Shown here: positions 37,595 to 46,696 of the stretch, in pieces
Position numbering within the stretch: position 1 is the stretch's first letter
Layout: every line of letters starts with the position of its first letter
Source: Paracoccus everestensis
GTDB lineage: Bacteria; Pseudomonadota; Alphaproteobacteria; Rhodobacterales; Rhodobacteraceae
Direction: 5' to 3'
DNA length: 64,000 bases
Assembly: GCF_021491915.1 (NCBI RefSeq)
Contig: NZ_CP090836.1
Span: forward strand, 1,660,501-1,724,500
The notes under the pieces: generated by a model
Told to the model about the DNA's origin: nothing
The model's input: the letters and a program-made list of their open reading frames with translations, nothing else
The model's database searches: none
Translations under genes and position numbers: made by a program

Positions 37595-38081
37595 GGGCAC
37601 TCTCTTCCGGGTGTTCCATGCCAGCACGCAAATAGCGGGGCGCCATCAGGACAAGATGAACGATCATCAGCAGAAAGCCGGCTGGCATTGCCGCATAGAC
37701 CCACTTCATTGGAACTTGCAATGCGGCCGACCGCTGGACTGCCATGCGATTCATGTAGTCGACCCCGACCCACACCATGAAGCCGAAGAACCCCAGCAGA
37801 ACCAACAGGATCAGCACGCGCAGTGCGCGCTGCAACGGTCCCGGCAGCGCATCCTGCGCATTGGTGATGGCTGCGTGCGCGCCCTCGCGAAGCGCAAGGC
37901 CGCTGCCGAGGAAGGTCAGCCAGATCATCGAATAACGCGCCACCTCGTCTGCCCAGCTCAGGGAATTGCCTGTGAGATAGCGGCCAAGCACATTCCAGCC
38001 AAGAATGACCGACATCGCCATCAGCCCAAGCACCAACACAGTGCCGTTCAGCGTCACAAAGGCATTTTCGAGGCGGCGCAT
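37587..38081 (-). CDS. TRAP transporter small membrane subunit (DctQ type)
   Basis: 164 residues, four membrane helices, with the WADEVARYSMIWLTFLGSGLALREGAH block of DctQ. ATG at 38081 lies four bases after the binding-protein stop; a TTG at 38093 is in frame too. Middle gene of the TRAP operon. Confidence 0.92.
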   Translation of the reverse strand: MRRLENAFVTLNGTVLVLGLMAMSVILGWNVLGRYLTGNSLSWADEVARYSMIWLTFLGSGLALREGAHAAITNAQDALPGPLQRALRVLILLVLLGFFGFMVWVGVDYMNRMAVQRSAALQVPMKWVYAAMPAGFLLMIVHLVLMAPRYLRAGMEHPEESALG

Positions 38082-38085
38082 CTGA

Positions 38086-39054
38086 TCACTCAAAGGCCTG
38101 GATGCGGTCCATAAGCTCCTTGCCGAACTGTGCCTCATAGGCCTTGTAGGGCTCGGCAAGCGCCTCACGGAAGGCCGCCTTCTGCTCGGCCGATAGTTCG
38201 TTCACCGTCATGCCGGCCTCCTGCATCCGGGCGACACCGGATGCGTCCACCTCATCGACATAGGCCCGCATGGCGAAAACGGCGTCGTCGGCGGCTTTCT
38301 CGAAGGCGGCTTTCTGCTCGTCATCCAGGTTCCCCCAGAGCGAGGGGGAAATCAGGATGATCGTCGAGGAATAGACGTGCCCGTCCAGCGTCAGGTTCTT
38401 CTGAACCTCGTTCAGCTTGGCCGAGACAATGACCGAAAGCGGGTTTTCCTGGCCATCGATTGCCCCTTGCTGAAGCGCGCCGATCACCTCGGGCCATGCC
38501 ATGGGTGTGGGTGCTGCGCCCAGGGCGCGGAACGCCTCGATATGGACCGGGTTCTCCATGGTGCGGATCTTCAGGCCCTCAAGATCGGCCGGCGTCTCGA
38601 TGGGGCCGCGGTTGCTGGTGATGTGGCGAAAGCCCTGTTCCCCCCAGGCAAGCGCGTGCAGGCCTGCGTTCTCGAACTTGGCAAGCATCTCGTCGCCGAT
38701 TTCGCCATCAAGGACCGCACGGGCATGGTCCTTGTCGCGCAGAAGGAACGGGATGCCCAGAACGCCGACTTCGGGAACAAAGTTCGACAGCGTTCCATCC
38801 GAGGCGATCGTCATCTCGACCGTGCCGAGTTGCAGCCCTTCCAGAACCTCGCGTTCACCCCCAAGGCCAGAGGACGGGAAGTGGCGGAAGGTGAACTGGT
38901 CACCAAGGCTGTTCTTCAAGGACTCCTCGAACGCCTTGGCCCCGGCGCCATAATGGCTGTCCTCGGCCAGCGCATAGCCGATCTTGATTTCCTGTGCAGC
39001 GGCAGGCGCTGCCAAGACCAAGCCAAGAACAGCGGCAGCAACAAAATTCTTCAT
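38086..39054 (-). CDS. TRAP transporter solute-binding subunit (DctP type)
   Basis: 322 residues: signal peptide (AAAVLGLVLAAPAAAQ), then the DctP pattern EIKIGYALAEDSHYGAGAKAF, the substrate-carboxylate Arg region (LKIRTMENPVHIEAFRALGA) and WPEVIGALQQGAIDGQENP. C4-dicarboxylate or sugar-acid ligand likely; specificity not readable. First gene of the operon. Confidence 0.94.
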   Translation of the reverse strand: MKNFVAAAVLGLVLAAPAAAQEIKIGYALAEDSHYGAGAKAFEESLKNSLGDQFTFRHFPSSGLGGEREVLEGLQLGTVEMTIASDGTLSNFVPEVGVLGIPFLLRDKDHARAVLDGEIGDEMLAKFENAGLHALAWGEQGFRHITSNRGPIETPADLEGLKIRTMENPVHIEAFRALGAAPTPMAWPEVIGALQQGAIDGQENPLSVIVSAKLNEVQKNLTLDGHVYSSTIILISPSLWGNLDDEQKAAFEKAADDAVFAMRAYVDEVDASGVARMQEAGMTVNELSAEQKAAFREALAEPYKAYEAQFGKELMDRIQAFE

Positions 39055-39165
39055 ATCTCAGGTCCCTCCCTCGGATCGGGCAAAACTAGCTTTAGCCGCC
39101 CGGGATGCGCAACCTGTGAACGCAACAATAAACCGGAACGGCGTCCGTAATTCTGCAAGGGCATC

Positions 39166-39181
39166 AAAGGTGAACACCTTT
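39166..39181. promoter_or_regulatory. 16-bp palindrome between the TRAP operon and gfa
   Basis: AAAGGTGAACACCTTT is a perfect inverted repeat (7-bp arms, AA centre). It lies 112 bases upstream of the DctP start and 93 bases upstream of gfa. Suited to a dimeric repressor such as a GntR or TetR type; no regulator gene is adjacent. Confidence 0.4.
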
Positions 39182-39273
39182 TTTCAACAGATCAATCCTC
39201 CACTTTCTGCTAGGTTGCCCATCAGGCCCGGCGGGGAGAGGCTGGGACAATCTAGTCACCGAAGGAGAGGCTC

Positions 39274-40014
39274 ATGGCAAATACACAAGGCGTGCTTATT
39301 CATCCCGCAGTCGACAACGGGATAAAGCGTGGGAACCCGGATTTTTCCGGCGGCGTCCTGACCTGCAAATGCGCGACGAAGCCAGTCAAGGTCCGGGTCG
39401 GCGCGCAGACCGCCCATAACCACGTTTGCGGCTGCACGAAATGCTGGAAGCCCGACGGGGCGGTCTTCAGCCAGGTGGCCGTCGTGTCGCGCGACGCGGT
39501 CCAGGTTCTGGAAAACGGCGACAAGCTGCAGATCGTCAACAAGGACGCGCCCATCCAGCGTTACGCCTGCACCGGCTGCGGCGTTCATATGTATGGCCGG
39601 ATCGAGAACAAGGACCATCCGTTCTATGGACTGGACTTTGTCCATACCGAACTGTCGAACGAAGCCGGCTGGTCGGCCCCCGAGTTCGCGGCCTTTGTCA
39701 GCTCGGTCATCGAGTCGGGCGTTGCTCCGTCCCGAATGGAGGGCATCCGGGCGCGGCTGCGCGAGTTGGGGCTTACTCCCTATGATACATTGTCGCCGCC
39801 CCTGATGGACGCCATCGCGACCCATGTGGCCAAGCGTCAGGCGAAACCAGCACCCGCCGCGGCAACGCAGAACGTGTCACCGGCGCCCGCCGAGACACGG
39901 CAAAGCGCCTCGGCCCCGCCGCAGCATAAATCCGCCCCGCCGCCCCCTGCCAAAGAAAGCGGGTCGATCTTCGGCCGGTTGCTGAGCAAACTTTTTAGTG
40001 GCGGCCAGCGATAG
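39274..40014 (+). CDS. gfa: S-(hydroxymethyl)glutathione synthase with C-terminal extension
   Basis: Condenses formaldehyde with glutathione in one-carbon oxidation. Zn ligands: CKC (near 31), HVCGCTKC (near 50) and TGCG (near 105). The catalytic domain ends near residue 190 (typical length about 190); the remaining 55 residues are Pro/Ala-rich ([16 protein letters not shown]) and end with an amphipathic [14 protein letters not shown], not part of known Gfa. GAAGGAGA ribosome site upstream. Confidence 0.9.
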   Translation: MANTQGVLIHPAVDNGIKRGNPDFSGGVLTCKCATKPVKVRVGAQTAHNHVCGCTKCWKPDGAVFSQVAVVSRDAVQVLENGDKLQIVNKDAPIQRYACTGCGVHMYGRIENKDHPFYGLDFVHTELSNEAGWSAPEFAAFVSSVIESGVAPSRMEGIRARLRELGLTPYDTLSPPLMDAIATHVAKRQAKPAPAAATQNVSPAPAETRQSASAPPQHKSAPPPPAKESGSIFGRLLSKLFSGGQR

Positions 40015-40030
40015 GAGAATAGGCATAGCG

Positions 40031-40069
40031 CTGGACGACGAAATTGGCGTGGCCAATCTCGTCGTCCAG
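40031..40069. terminator. Very long hairpin after gfa, no T-run
   Basis: Arms CTGGACGACGA / TCGTCGTCCAG (40031-40041, 40059-40069), then one A/C mismatch, then ATTGGC / GCCAAT around a GTG loop: 17 paired positions in 39 bases. No T-tract follows. Could be a terminator, a transcript-stabilising structure or a mobile palindrome. Confidence 0.5.
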
Positions 40070-40545
40070 ACCGCGACCCATTGAATTTCCGCGCCAAAAT
40101 TAGGAATGTCGCGGCGAGGGCGACGGCTCAGGAGACGCTTTCTGGACAATAATCGCGGTTCCACCGTTCAACAGCGGCTACCAGTGGCGGTGCCGCGAAT
40201 GGTCCAAACCCCATCGCAGCTTTCGCCTTGAGCCAAGTCAACTTGCTGATACCGGCATGGGCCTGCGCAACTGAGAGCGGCAGGTATTCATCCCCCGCCC
40301 GATGTTCTGACGACCCTCAGTCAGACCTGGTTTCCAGCCTCCGCAATGGGAACAGCATATCGCTATAGGTCGGCGATGGAACAGCCTGATCCCTTGTTCA
40401 ACCTTGCTATCCAATGTGCCGTCCCAGATTTATCGGCAGAGCAAGCAGCGCCGCATAGGCACCGAAGACTGCGGCAGCACATCAAGTCCACCGCCCCCTT
40501 TTCTGTGACCGGTTGCGGCTTATCTGACTCCTCAAAGGATACCTG
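40070..40545. other. Intergenic stretch with a possible gene remnant
   Basis: No complete gene. On the minus strand (40128 to about 40315) an open frame of about 60 codons reads like a protein C-terminus (EYLPLSVAQAHAGISKLTWL, then AAPPLVAAVERWNRDYC) but has no start or ribosome site. It may be the end of a decayed gene. The rest shows no motif; the promoter of the ABC operon must lie near its right end. Confidence 0.3.
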
Positions 40546-41196
40546 ATGCTGCTGAGCCTTCGTGACGTCACCAAGACCTATCCGGCCGCAACTGCACCGG
40601 TGCTGAGCGGTGTCTCCCTTGATCTGGAGCGAGGCCAGATGCTGGCGCTGACGGGCGAGTCCGGCTCGGGCAAAAGCACGCTGCTGCATCTGATCGGCGG
40701 GCTGGACACGGCCGATCAGGGCGTGGTGGCGATCGACGGCACCGATCTAACGCCGATGGACGATGCGGGACGCGCGGGCTTTCGACGTGGTGCCGTGGGC
40801 GTGATCTTTCAGCAGTTCAACCTCATCCCGTCGCTGACCGTGGCGGCAAACATCGCCTTCCAGGCGCGACTGGCGGGCCGCCATGACGCGGACCGCGCCA
40901 AGGCGCTGACCGCCCGGCTGGGATTGAACGATCACCTGCACAAGTATCCAGAACAGTTGTCCGGGGGCCAGCAGCAGCGGGTGGCGATCGCCCGCACGCT
41001 TGCGCCGCGCCCAGATCTCGTGTTGGCCGATGAGCCGACTGGCAATCTGGATGAAGCCACGGCGGACATCGTTCTGACCATGCTGCAGGAACTGGTCGAA
41101 GAAACGGGCGCAGGGTTGATCCTGGTCACCCATTCCGAACGGCTGGCGTCCCGTATGCCACGCCGGTTGCGCCTGCACGCGGGTCGTCTGGAGTGA
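40546..41196 (+). CDS. ABC transporter ATPase (MacB/LolD type, AttE-like)
   Basis: 216 residues: Walker A GESGSGKST, Q-loop FQQFN, signature LSGGQQQRVAIARTL, Walker B LVLADEPTG. The FQQFNLIPSLTVAANI stretch and DEPTGNLD are typical of ATPases that drive FtsX-type permeases. Followed with GTGA overlap by such a permease, then a lipocalin-like protein: the arrangement of AttEFGH systems. Confidence 0.93.
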   Translation: MLLSLRDVTKTYPAATAPVLSGVSLDLERGQMLALTGESGSGKSTLLHLIGGLDTADQGVVAIDGTDLTPMDDAGRAGFRRGAVGVIFQQFNLIPSLTVAANIAFQARLAGRHDADRAKALTARLGLNDHLHKYPEQLSGGQQQRVAIARTLAPRPDLVLADEPTGNLDEATADIVLTMLQELVEETGAGLILVTHSERLASRMPRRLRLHAGRLE

Positions 41197-43595
41197 CTGC
41201 CGCGATCCTCTCGGCCCTCGCATCCCATTGGCGACGCAATCCCTTGCAACTGCTCACGCTTCTGGTCGGGCTGGCCCTCTCGACCGCCCTGTGGTCTGGG
41301 GTGCAGGCGATCAACGCCGAGGCGCGCGCCAGTTATGGGGCCGCAGCGGCAACCCTTGGCGAAGGCCAGTTCGCCCAGATCACGGCCCGGAACGGCGGGG
41401 CGATCCCTCAGCAAACCTATGTCGCGCTGCGACGGGCCGGATGGATGGTCTCGCCGGTGGTCGAGGGTCGCCTTGGCCCCGTGCGGATCTTGGGGCTGGA
41501 GCCTTTGACCGCCCCCGGTGACCTGGTTCCAGCCGGCCCCGAAAGCGGCGCCGATTTCCAGGCCTTCCTGTCCGCGCCCGGGCAGGTTTTTGCGCGCGAA
41601 GATACCCTCGCCCGACTGCCTGACCTCGACTCCGAGGCTGTTGTGTCCCCGGATGTCGCACCCGACACCGCGATTGCCGATATCGGACTGGCGCAGCGCC
41701 TGCTGAACCGACCCGGTCAGATCGACCGGCTGATCGTCCTTCCCAATCAGCCCCTGACCCGCCGCCCGCTGGCCGATGTGGCGCCCGACCTGACCGTGGT
41801 TGCGCCGCAGGGCGGCAACGATATCTCGCAACTGACGGACAGCTTTCACCTGAACCTGACCGCCTTTGGCCTGCTGTCCTTTGCCGTGGGATTGTTCATC
41901 GTGCATGGCGCCATTGGACTGGCCTTCGAGCAGCGCCGCGCGATGGTGCGCACGCTTCGGGCGCTTGGTGCGCCGCTGGGGCGGCTGATCGCGCTGATGG
42001 CCGCGGAGCTTGCGGTGCTGGCCCTTGTTGCAGGCCTGATCGGCGTGGCCTTGGGGTATCTCATCGCAGCGGCCCTGTTGCCAGACGTGGCGGCAACCTT
42101 GCGCGGGCTTTACGGTGCGGATGTCTCGGGTCAGATGACGCTGCGCCCGGTGTGGTGGCTATCGGGGCTGGCAATAGCATTGGTCGGCACGGCCGTGGCC
42201 GCAAGCGGGGCACTGTGGTCGCTTGCACGGATGCCGCTGCTCAGCGGAGCGCACGCGCGCGCCCTGACCATGTCCCACCGCCATGGAAGGCAGTCGGCGG
42301 TGGCGGCGGGCCTGCTTGTCATCGCTGCGGCACTGGCGATCGGGGGCCAGGGGCTGCAGGCCGGGTTCGCCATGCTGGGTGCCCTCCTGATCGGCGGCGC
42401 ACTGGCCCTGCCCCCGGTGCTGACCTTGCTGTTGTCCTGGGCCGAGAGGCGCGCCAGGGCACCGGTGACACAATGGTTCTGGGCCGATACCCGCCAGCAG
42501 GTGCCGGGCCTTTCCCTGGCGCTGATGGCCCTGATGCTGGCGATGGCGGCCAATGTGGGCGTCTCGACGATGGTTTCCTCATTCCGGCTGACCTTTGTCG
42601 GATTCCTGGACCAGCGACTGGCGGCTGAACTGTATGTCAGGGTCGAAGATCCCGCGCAGGCCGACGCCATCACCGCAGCCGCAACCCGGCACGCCCATGC
42701 GATATTGCCGCTGCTGAGCGTGGATCGCCAAATCGCTGGCCTGCCAGGAGAGATCCTGGGCCAGCGCGATGATGCGACCTATCGCGACAACTGGCGGCTT
42801 CTGCGCGCGGTCCCCGATGCCTGGGACCGTCTGGCGCAGGGTGAAGGCGTGCTGATCAACGAGCAGATCTATCGGCGGGCGGATCTGGATTTGGGTACCG
42901 AGATCGCTGTGCCTGGGGATACGGGAATGCCGGATGTCACACTTCCGGTGCTGGGCGTTTACGGCGATTATGGCAACCCGGTCGGACAGGTCGTCCTGAC
43001 CGAGACATTGTTTCGCAACCTGTTTCCGGATGCCACGGTCACGCAGTTCGGCCTGCGCGTCGATCCGGGTCGCGTCGATGCCTTGCGGGATCGCCTGAGC
43101 GCCGAAGCCGGAGTGGCCGAAAGCGCGATGATTGACCAGGCCGCGGTCAAGGCCGCCTCTCTGGCGGTCTTCGAGCGGACCTTTACCGTGACGGCCGCGC
43201 TGAATGTGCTGACCTTGGCGGTCGCGGGCTTTGCCATCCTGATGAGCCTTTTGACCCTGGCCGCGATGCGGCTGCCGCAACTGGCCCCGGTCTGGGCGCT
43301 TGGGTCGACGCGGCGCAGGCTGGCGGAGCTGGACCTGCTGCGGGCCTTGGTGCTGGCCACGCTGACCGGGGCACTGGCGCTGCCCTTGGGTTTGGCGCTG
43401 GCTTGGTCCCTGCTCGCCATCGTCAATGTCGAGGCCTTTGGCTGGCGGCTGCCGATGTATCTTTTCCCGCTCGACTACCTGCGGCTGGGGATGCTGACCC
43501 TTCTGGCGGCGGCGATTGCCGCGATATGGCCGGCATGGCGGCTGTCGCGCACACCGCCCGCGCAACTTCTGGGGGTATTCCGCCATGAACGTTAA
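41193..43595 (+). CDS. ABC permease with two FtsX domains (fused AttF/AttG-like)
   Basis: 800 residues: N-terminal helix (LLTLLVGLALSTALWSGVQAI), a periplasmic domain, a first FtsX triple-helix unit (about 220-340), a further four-helix middle region (about 360-470), a second periplasmic domain, and a second FtsX unit at the C-terminus (about 675-795). This looks like two MacB-type permeases joined in one chain. GTG start overlaps the ATPase stop. Such systems act on envelope lipids or lipoproteins mechanically, not by solute import. Confidence 0.9.
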   Translation: MTAAILSALASHWRRNPLQLLTLLVGLALSTALWSGVQAINAEARASYGAAAATLGEGQFAQITARNGGAIPQQTYVALRRAGWMVSPVVEGRLGPVRILGLEPLTAPGDLVPAGPESGADFQAFLSAPGQVFAREDTLARLPDLDSEAVVSPDVAPDTAIADIGLAQRLLNRPGQIDRLIVLPNQPLTRRPLADVAPDLTVVAPQGGNDISQLTDSFHLNLTAFGLLSFAVGLFIVHGAIGLAFEQRRAMVRTLRALGAPLGRLIALMAAELAVLALVAGLIGVALGYLIAAALLPDVAATLRGLYGADVSGQMTLRPVWWLSGLAIALVGTAVAASGALWSLARMPLLSGAHARALTMSHRHGRQSAVAAGLLVIAAALAIGGQGLQAGFAMLGALLIGGALALPPVLTLLLSWAERRARAPVTQWFWADTRQQVPGLSLALMALMLAMAANVGVSTMVSSFRLTFVGFLDQRLAAELYVRVEDPAQADAITAAATRHAHAILPLLSVDRQIAGLPGEILGQRDDATYRDNWRLLRAVPDAWDRLAQGEGVLINEQIYRRADLDLGTEIAVPGDTGMPDVTLPVLGVYGDYGNPVGQVVLTETLFRNLFPDATVTQFGLRVDPGRVDALRDRLSAEAGVAESAMIDQAAVKAASLAVFERTFTVTAALNVLTLAVAGFAILMSLLTLAAMRLPQLAPVWALGSTRRRLAELDLLRALVLATLTGALALPLGLALAWSLLAIVNVEAFGWRLPMYLFPLDYLRLGMLTLLAAAIAAIWPAWRLSRTPPAQLLGVFRHER

Positions 43596-44619
43596 AGCGT
43601 TAGTCCTTTTGCTGCTTTTCCCGGTTACGGCGCTGGCGCAAGGCTTTGCCGGTCTGGGCTCAGAAGCCGAGGATTTCGCACTGCCTATCCCCGGCACCGC
43701 GTTGGAGTTTCCGGCCGACCATGGCGCCCACCCCGCCTACAGGATCGAATGGTGGTATCTGACCGCCAACATGACCGGCCGTGACGGAACGCCATACGGC
43801 CTGCAATGGACGCTGTTCCGGTCCGCCCTGGCACCGCGCGACGGGGAAGGATGGGAAACGCCGCAGCTTTGGATGGGTCATGCGGCGGTCACCACGCCTG
43901 ACGAGCATCATGTGGCGGAACGATTGGCCCGTGGGGGTATCGGCCAGGCGGGGGTGCAGGCCGATCCATTCTCGGCCTGGATCGACGACTGGGTCATGGA
44001 AGGGCCGGATTTCGATACCCTGCGCCTGACGGCGTCCGGATCTGACTTTGCCTATGACGTGCAGCTGCGCGCGTCCGGTCCCCTGGTCCGCCATGGGCAG
44101 GACGGCTATTCCGTCAAATCTGCCGCAGGACAAGCCAGCTACTATTATTCGCAGCCCTTCTTCAATCTGTCCGGCACGCTGTCCCTGCCGGATGGAGATG
44201 TTCCCGTGACCGGCACGGCATGGCTGGATCGGGAATGGTCATCGCAACCGCTGGCCGAAGATCAGCAGGGCTGGGACTGGTTCTCGTTGTCGTTTGATGA
44301 TGGCGGCAAGCTGATGGGCTTTGTTCTGCGCGGCGCCAGTGACTATACCTCCGCGACCTGGATAGCCGCCGATGGACAGGCCACCCCCCTTCCCGATGGT
44401 GCCTTCACCGCCGCGCCGCTGTCTCGTCACAGCGTGGCCGGACGGCAAGTGCCGACGACATGGAAGGTCAGCTTGCCCGCGAAGGGTGTGGTGGTGACGG
44501 TGGAAGCCCTGAACCCCGATGCCTGGATGCAAACCTTGGTGCCATACTGGGAGGGGCCGGTGACCATCACGGGCAGCCACAGCGGCGCCGGCTATCTCGA
44601 GATGACAGGCTACGACTGA
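43585..44619 (+). CDS. AttH/CrtC-like lipocalin-family protein
   Basis: 344 residues with signal peptide (LVLLLLFPVTALAQ). HPAYRIEWWYLTANM is the AttH/hydroxyneurosporene-synthase hallmark, repeated as DREWSSQPLAEDQQGWDWFSL in the second lipocalin half. CrtC enzymes hydrate carotenoids; AttH proteins in ABC operons probably bind a hydrophobic compound. Overlaps the permease end by 11 bases, so it is part of that operon. Binding partner inferred, not shown. Confidence 0.85.
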   Translation: MNVKALVLLLLFPVTALAQGFAGLGSEAEDFALPIPGTALEFPADHGAHPAYRIEWWYLTANMTGRDGTPYGLQWTLFRSALAPRDGEGWETPQLWMGHAAVTTPDEHHVAERLARGGIGQAGVQADPFSAWIDDWVMEGPDFDTLRLTASGSDFAYDVQLRASGPLVRHGQDGYSVKSAAGQASYYYSQPFFNLSGTLSLPDGDVPVTGTAWLDREWSSQPLAEDQQGWDWFSLSFDDGGKLMGFVLRGASDYTSATWIAADGQATPLPDGAFTAAPLSRHSVAGRQVPTTWKVSLPAKGVVVTVEALNPDAWMQTLVPYWEGPVTITGSHSGAGYLEMTGYD

Positions 44620-44645
44620 TCAACGCCTTTTCATCCGATCCCGTG

Positions 44646-44670
44646 GGGAATGCCGCGCAAACGCATTCCC
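44646..44670. terminator. Hairpin after the AttH-like gene, no T-run
   Basis: Stem GGGAATGC / GCATTCCC (44646-44653, 44663-44670) with a 9-base loop. Marks the end of the ABC operon before the insertion-sequence region. Confidence 0.4.
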
Positions 44671-44721
44671 GGCTTCATCAATAGGCAACCGGCGCATCAG
44701 GGCGCTTTTTGAAATGGTGGA

Positions 44722-45653
44722 TCAGCCCTTGTAGGGGACGACCTCATCCCTTCGGCCATACATACAATCAGCGGCCTGAGCGTGTGGATGATTTTGACGG
44801 TGCTGCCATGGTAGGCGAGAACCTCGGCAAGCTTCTTGTAAATCTCGGTGGTATTCGCTCCATCTCTCCCGGATTGTCCGGCCGAAGCGCGTCGATGTCC
44901 GCAGGATATCGTTGCTGGCAATCGCCCCGGCGGTGCCGGGTTTCCAAGGCTTGGCGTTCTTGCGGGGCGGCATGATCGCGGCGGCACCACGGGCAGCGAT
45001 GGCCTCATGGCACTTGCGGGTGTCGAATGCGCCGTCGGCGGTGACGCTGGCGGTATCCCGCGCAGGGGGTCTGGTCGAGCAGTTCAGGCAGCACGGGCGC
45101 ATCGCCGATGTCGCTTGTGATGCGCTCGGCCGCCCGGATATCCAGCGTCTTTTCATCGATCCCGATGTGGATCTTGCGCCGTGAGCCATGTCGCGCCACT
45201 GGTCCGAGCGGCCATGGCGAACCCGCCTTTTGGCGCCGCCATGTTTGCGCGCGTTCCACTCTCCTTCGCCTTCAGCCTTGATGCCGGTGATGTCCGCCAG
45301 CAGGTGCAAGGGGCCGTTTGTGCCGCGATAGGGGATGTTCACCTTCAGCATCCTTTTGTGATGACTGAGCGTGCTGAAGTTGGGCACGGTCCAGTCCAGG
45401 CCGATAAGTCGCACCAGGCTCTCGACGAACCCTGTGGTCTGCCTGGGCGCCATGCCGAACAGAACCTTTATTGTCAGGCAGGTCTGGATCACGGTCGCTG
45501 TAGTCACGCTGTCGGGCGCGCTTGCCGGTCGGACTCGCTTCCCGGGCCATGGCGAGATCGAACCAGATCAAACGGAGAGCCTCGGGGTCTGAGCACTTCG
45601 TTGTGGGCGGGCCAGTTTTTGGTCTTGTAGGTCGGAGGAGTCCGTCGGGCCAT
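44722..45653 (-). pseudogene. IS5-family transposase, broken
   Basis: From ATG at 45653 (ARRTPPTYKTKNWPAHNE) the IS5-type DDE transposase can be followed in at least three frames: VLFGM then RQTTGFVESLVRLIGLDW, then KAEGEGEWNARKHGGAKRR, then VTADGAFDTRKCHEAIAARG. A palindromic insert at about 45179-45219 sits between KRRV and the expected KIHIGIDE and shifts the frame. The sequence diverges after the YHR of the last conserved block, so the C-terminus is lost. Not functional. Confidence 0.8.
45179..45219 (-). repeat. Palindromic insert, copy A (in IS5 transposase)
   Basis: About 41 bases not expected in an IS5 transposase gene. Core on the minus strand CTCGGACCAGTGGCG (45194-45208), flanked by arms GCCATGGCCGC and GCGACATGGC that can pair. 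Net length excess over the expected coding sequence is about 38 bases. Related to copies B and C. Confidence 0.55.
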
Positions 45654-45917
45654 GCCGACTAGCTACCATCCCGGATACACCAGATGAATCCTATTGGCAT
45701 TTGTGCATGTATGGATGCTCCCGTTGGTGGATGTTGTTTTTGAACGGCTCGATCGTGTGATCGGGTGCGGTCATGTATCAGGCCTCTTGTTGCGGCGCTG
45801 ATGGAGCCGCGAGCCGGTATGGCGATGCGCGGATCAGAAGCATATCAACAGATCGAACTCGATGGCTCCTGCACAAAGTCTGCTTTCCCTGACCCGGATC
45901 TGATCGATCCTTTGCCC

Positions 45918-46157
45918 TTACTGTTCAGTGACCTCCTCACCCCCCCCGACGTGCCGGAACGCAATGGCCGGCGCGGTGCGGTATGCCATCGTCGTCACCA
46001 GGTTCCGGTAATCCTCCTGCTTCATCATCATGGCCCAGAGACCGCGCGCCATCTTGTTTGCCAGCGCGATCGCGGCGACCATGCGTGGCTTGCGGGCCAG
46101 CGGGCGCTTCAGCCAACCATTATTCGGGGTGTCAAATCGCTCGACCGCCTGCAGCAT
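45918..46157 (-). pseudogene. C-terminal fragment of a second IS110-family transposase
   Basis: The run GWLKRPLARKPRMVAAIALA and KMARGLWAMMMKQEDYRN is the C-terminal end of an IS110-type transposase (usual form WLxxLLARKPRMVAAIALANKMAR). Only about 45 residues remain. It differs from the intact copy at 46697-48034, so it comes from another element. It abuts IS21-type end repeats at about 46155. The rest of the 45654-45917 stretch shows nothing I can assign. Confidence 0.65.
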
Positions 46158-46200
46158 GTCAAACGAACTGAAGAATTGACCCCTTTGGCGACGTGAAGAA
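46158..46200. repeat. IS21-type terminal repeats
   Basis: GAAGAATTGACCCC and GAAGAACTGACCCC occur in direct order within 32 bases, next to the istB end. Multiple short direct repeats at element ends are typical for IS21. They mark the left end of the broken IS21 copy. Confidence 0.5.
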
Positions 46201-46211
46201 CTGACCCCCTC

Positions 46212-46664
46212 TCATGAATGGCTGGCATTGTCAGTTTCGAACCCGGCCCCGGCCTTTTGCAGGAGACCAGACCTGCGCTTTTCGCGAAGACGGTAGCTGT
46301 CACCGCGGATAGTGATCACCGTTAAATGATGCAGCAGCCTGTCAAGAATTGCCGTTGCAACCACAGGGTCACCAAACACACTGCCCCATTCGCCGACAGA
46401 ACGGTTCGAGGTGATCAGGATCGAGCCTTTCTCGTAACGGCGCGAGATCCGCTGGAAGAACAGGTGGGCGGCGTTGGCCTCAAAGGGTAGGTAACCCAAC
46501 TCGTCAATGATCAGAAGCTTGGGCCGGCTGAGCTGCGTCAGCTGCTTTTCGAGAAGGCCGTCGTCATGACCCTTGGCCAGCATTGCCACAAGGGTGGCCG
46601 CAGTCACAAACTGCACCGAGTGGTTCTGCCGGATCGCTTCTCGTCCTAAGGCGACAGCCAGATG
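46212..46664 (-). pseudogene. istB: istB helper ATPase, 3' half (IS21 family)
   Basis: Frame reads HLAVALGREAIRQNHSVQFV, then LLIIDELGYLPF (Walker B), GSILITSNRS and GDSYRLREKR, the C-terminal two thirds of IstB. The Walker A part is missing here and is found at 48359-48673, on the far side of an IS110-family element. Joining position 46664 to 48359 restores the coding sequence. Confidence 0.85.
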
Positions 46665-46696
46665 ATCTTGTACCGATAGCGCAAGGCTTTTTTCGG

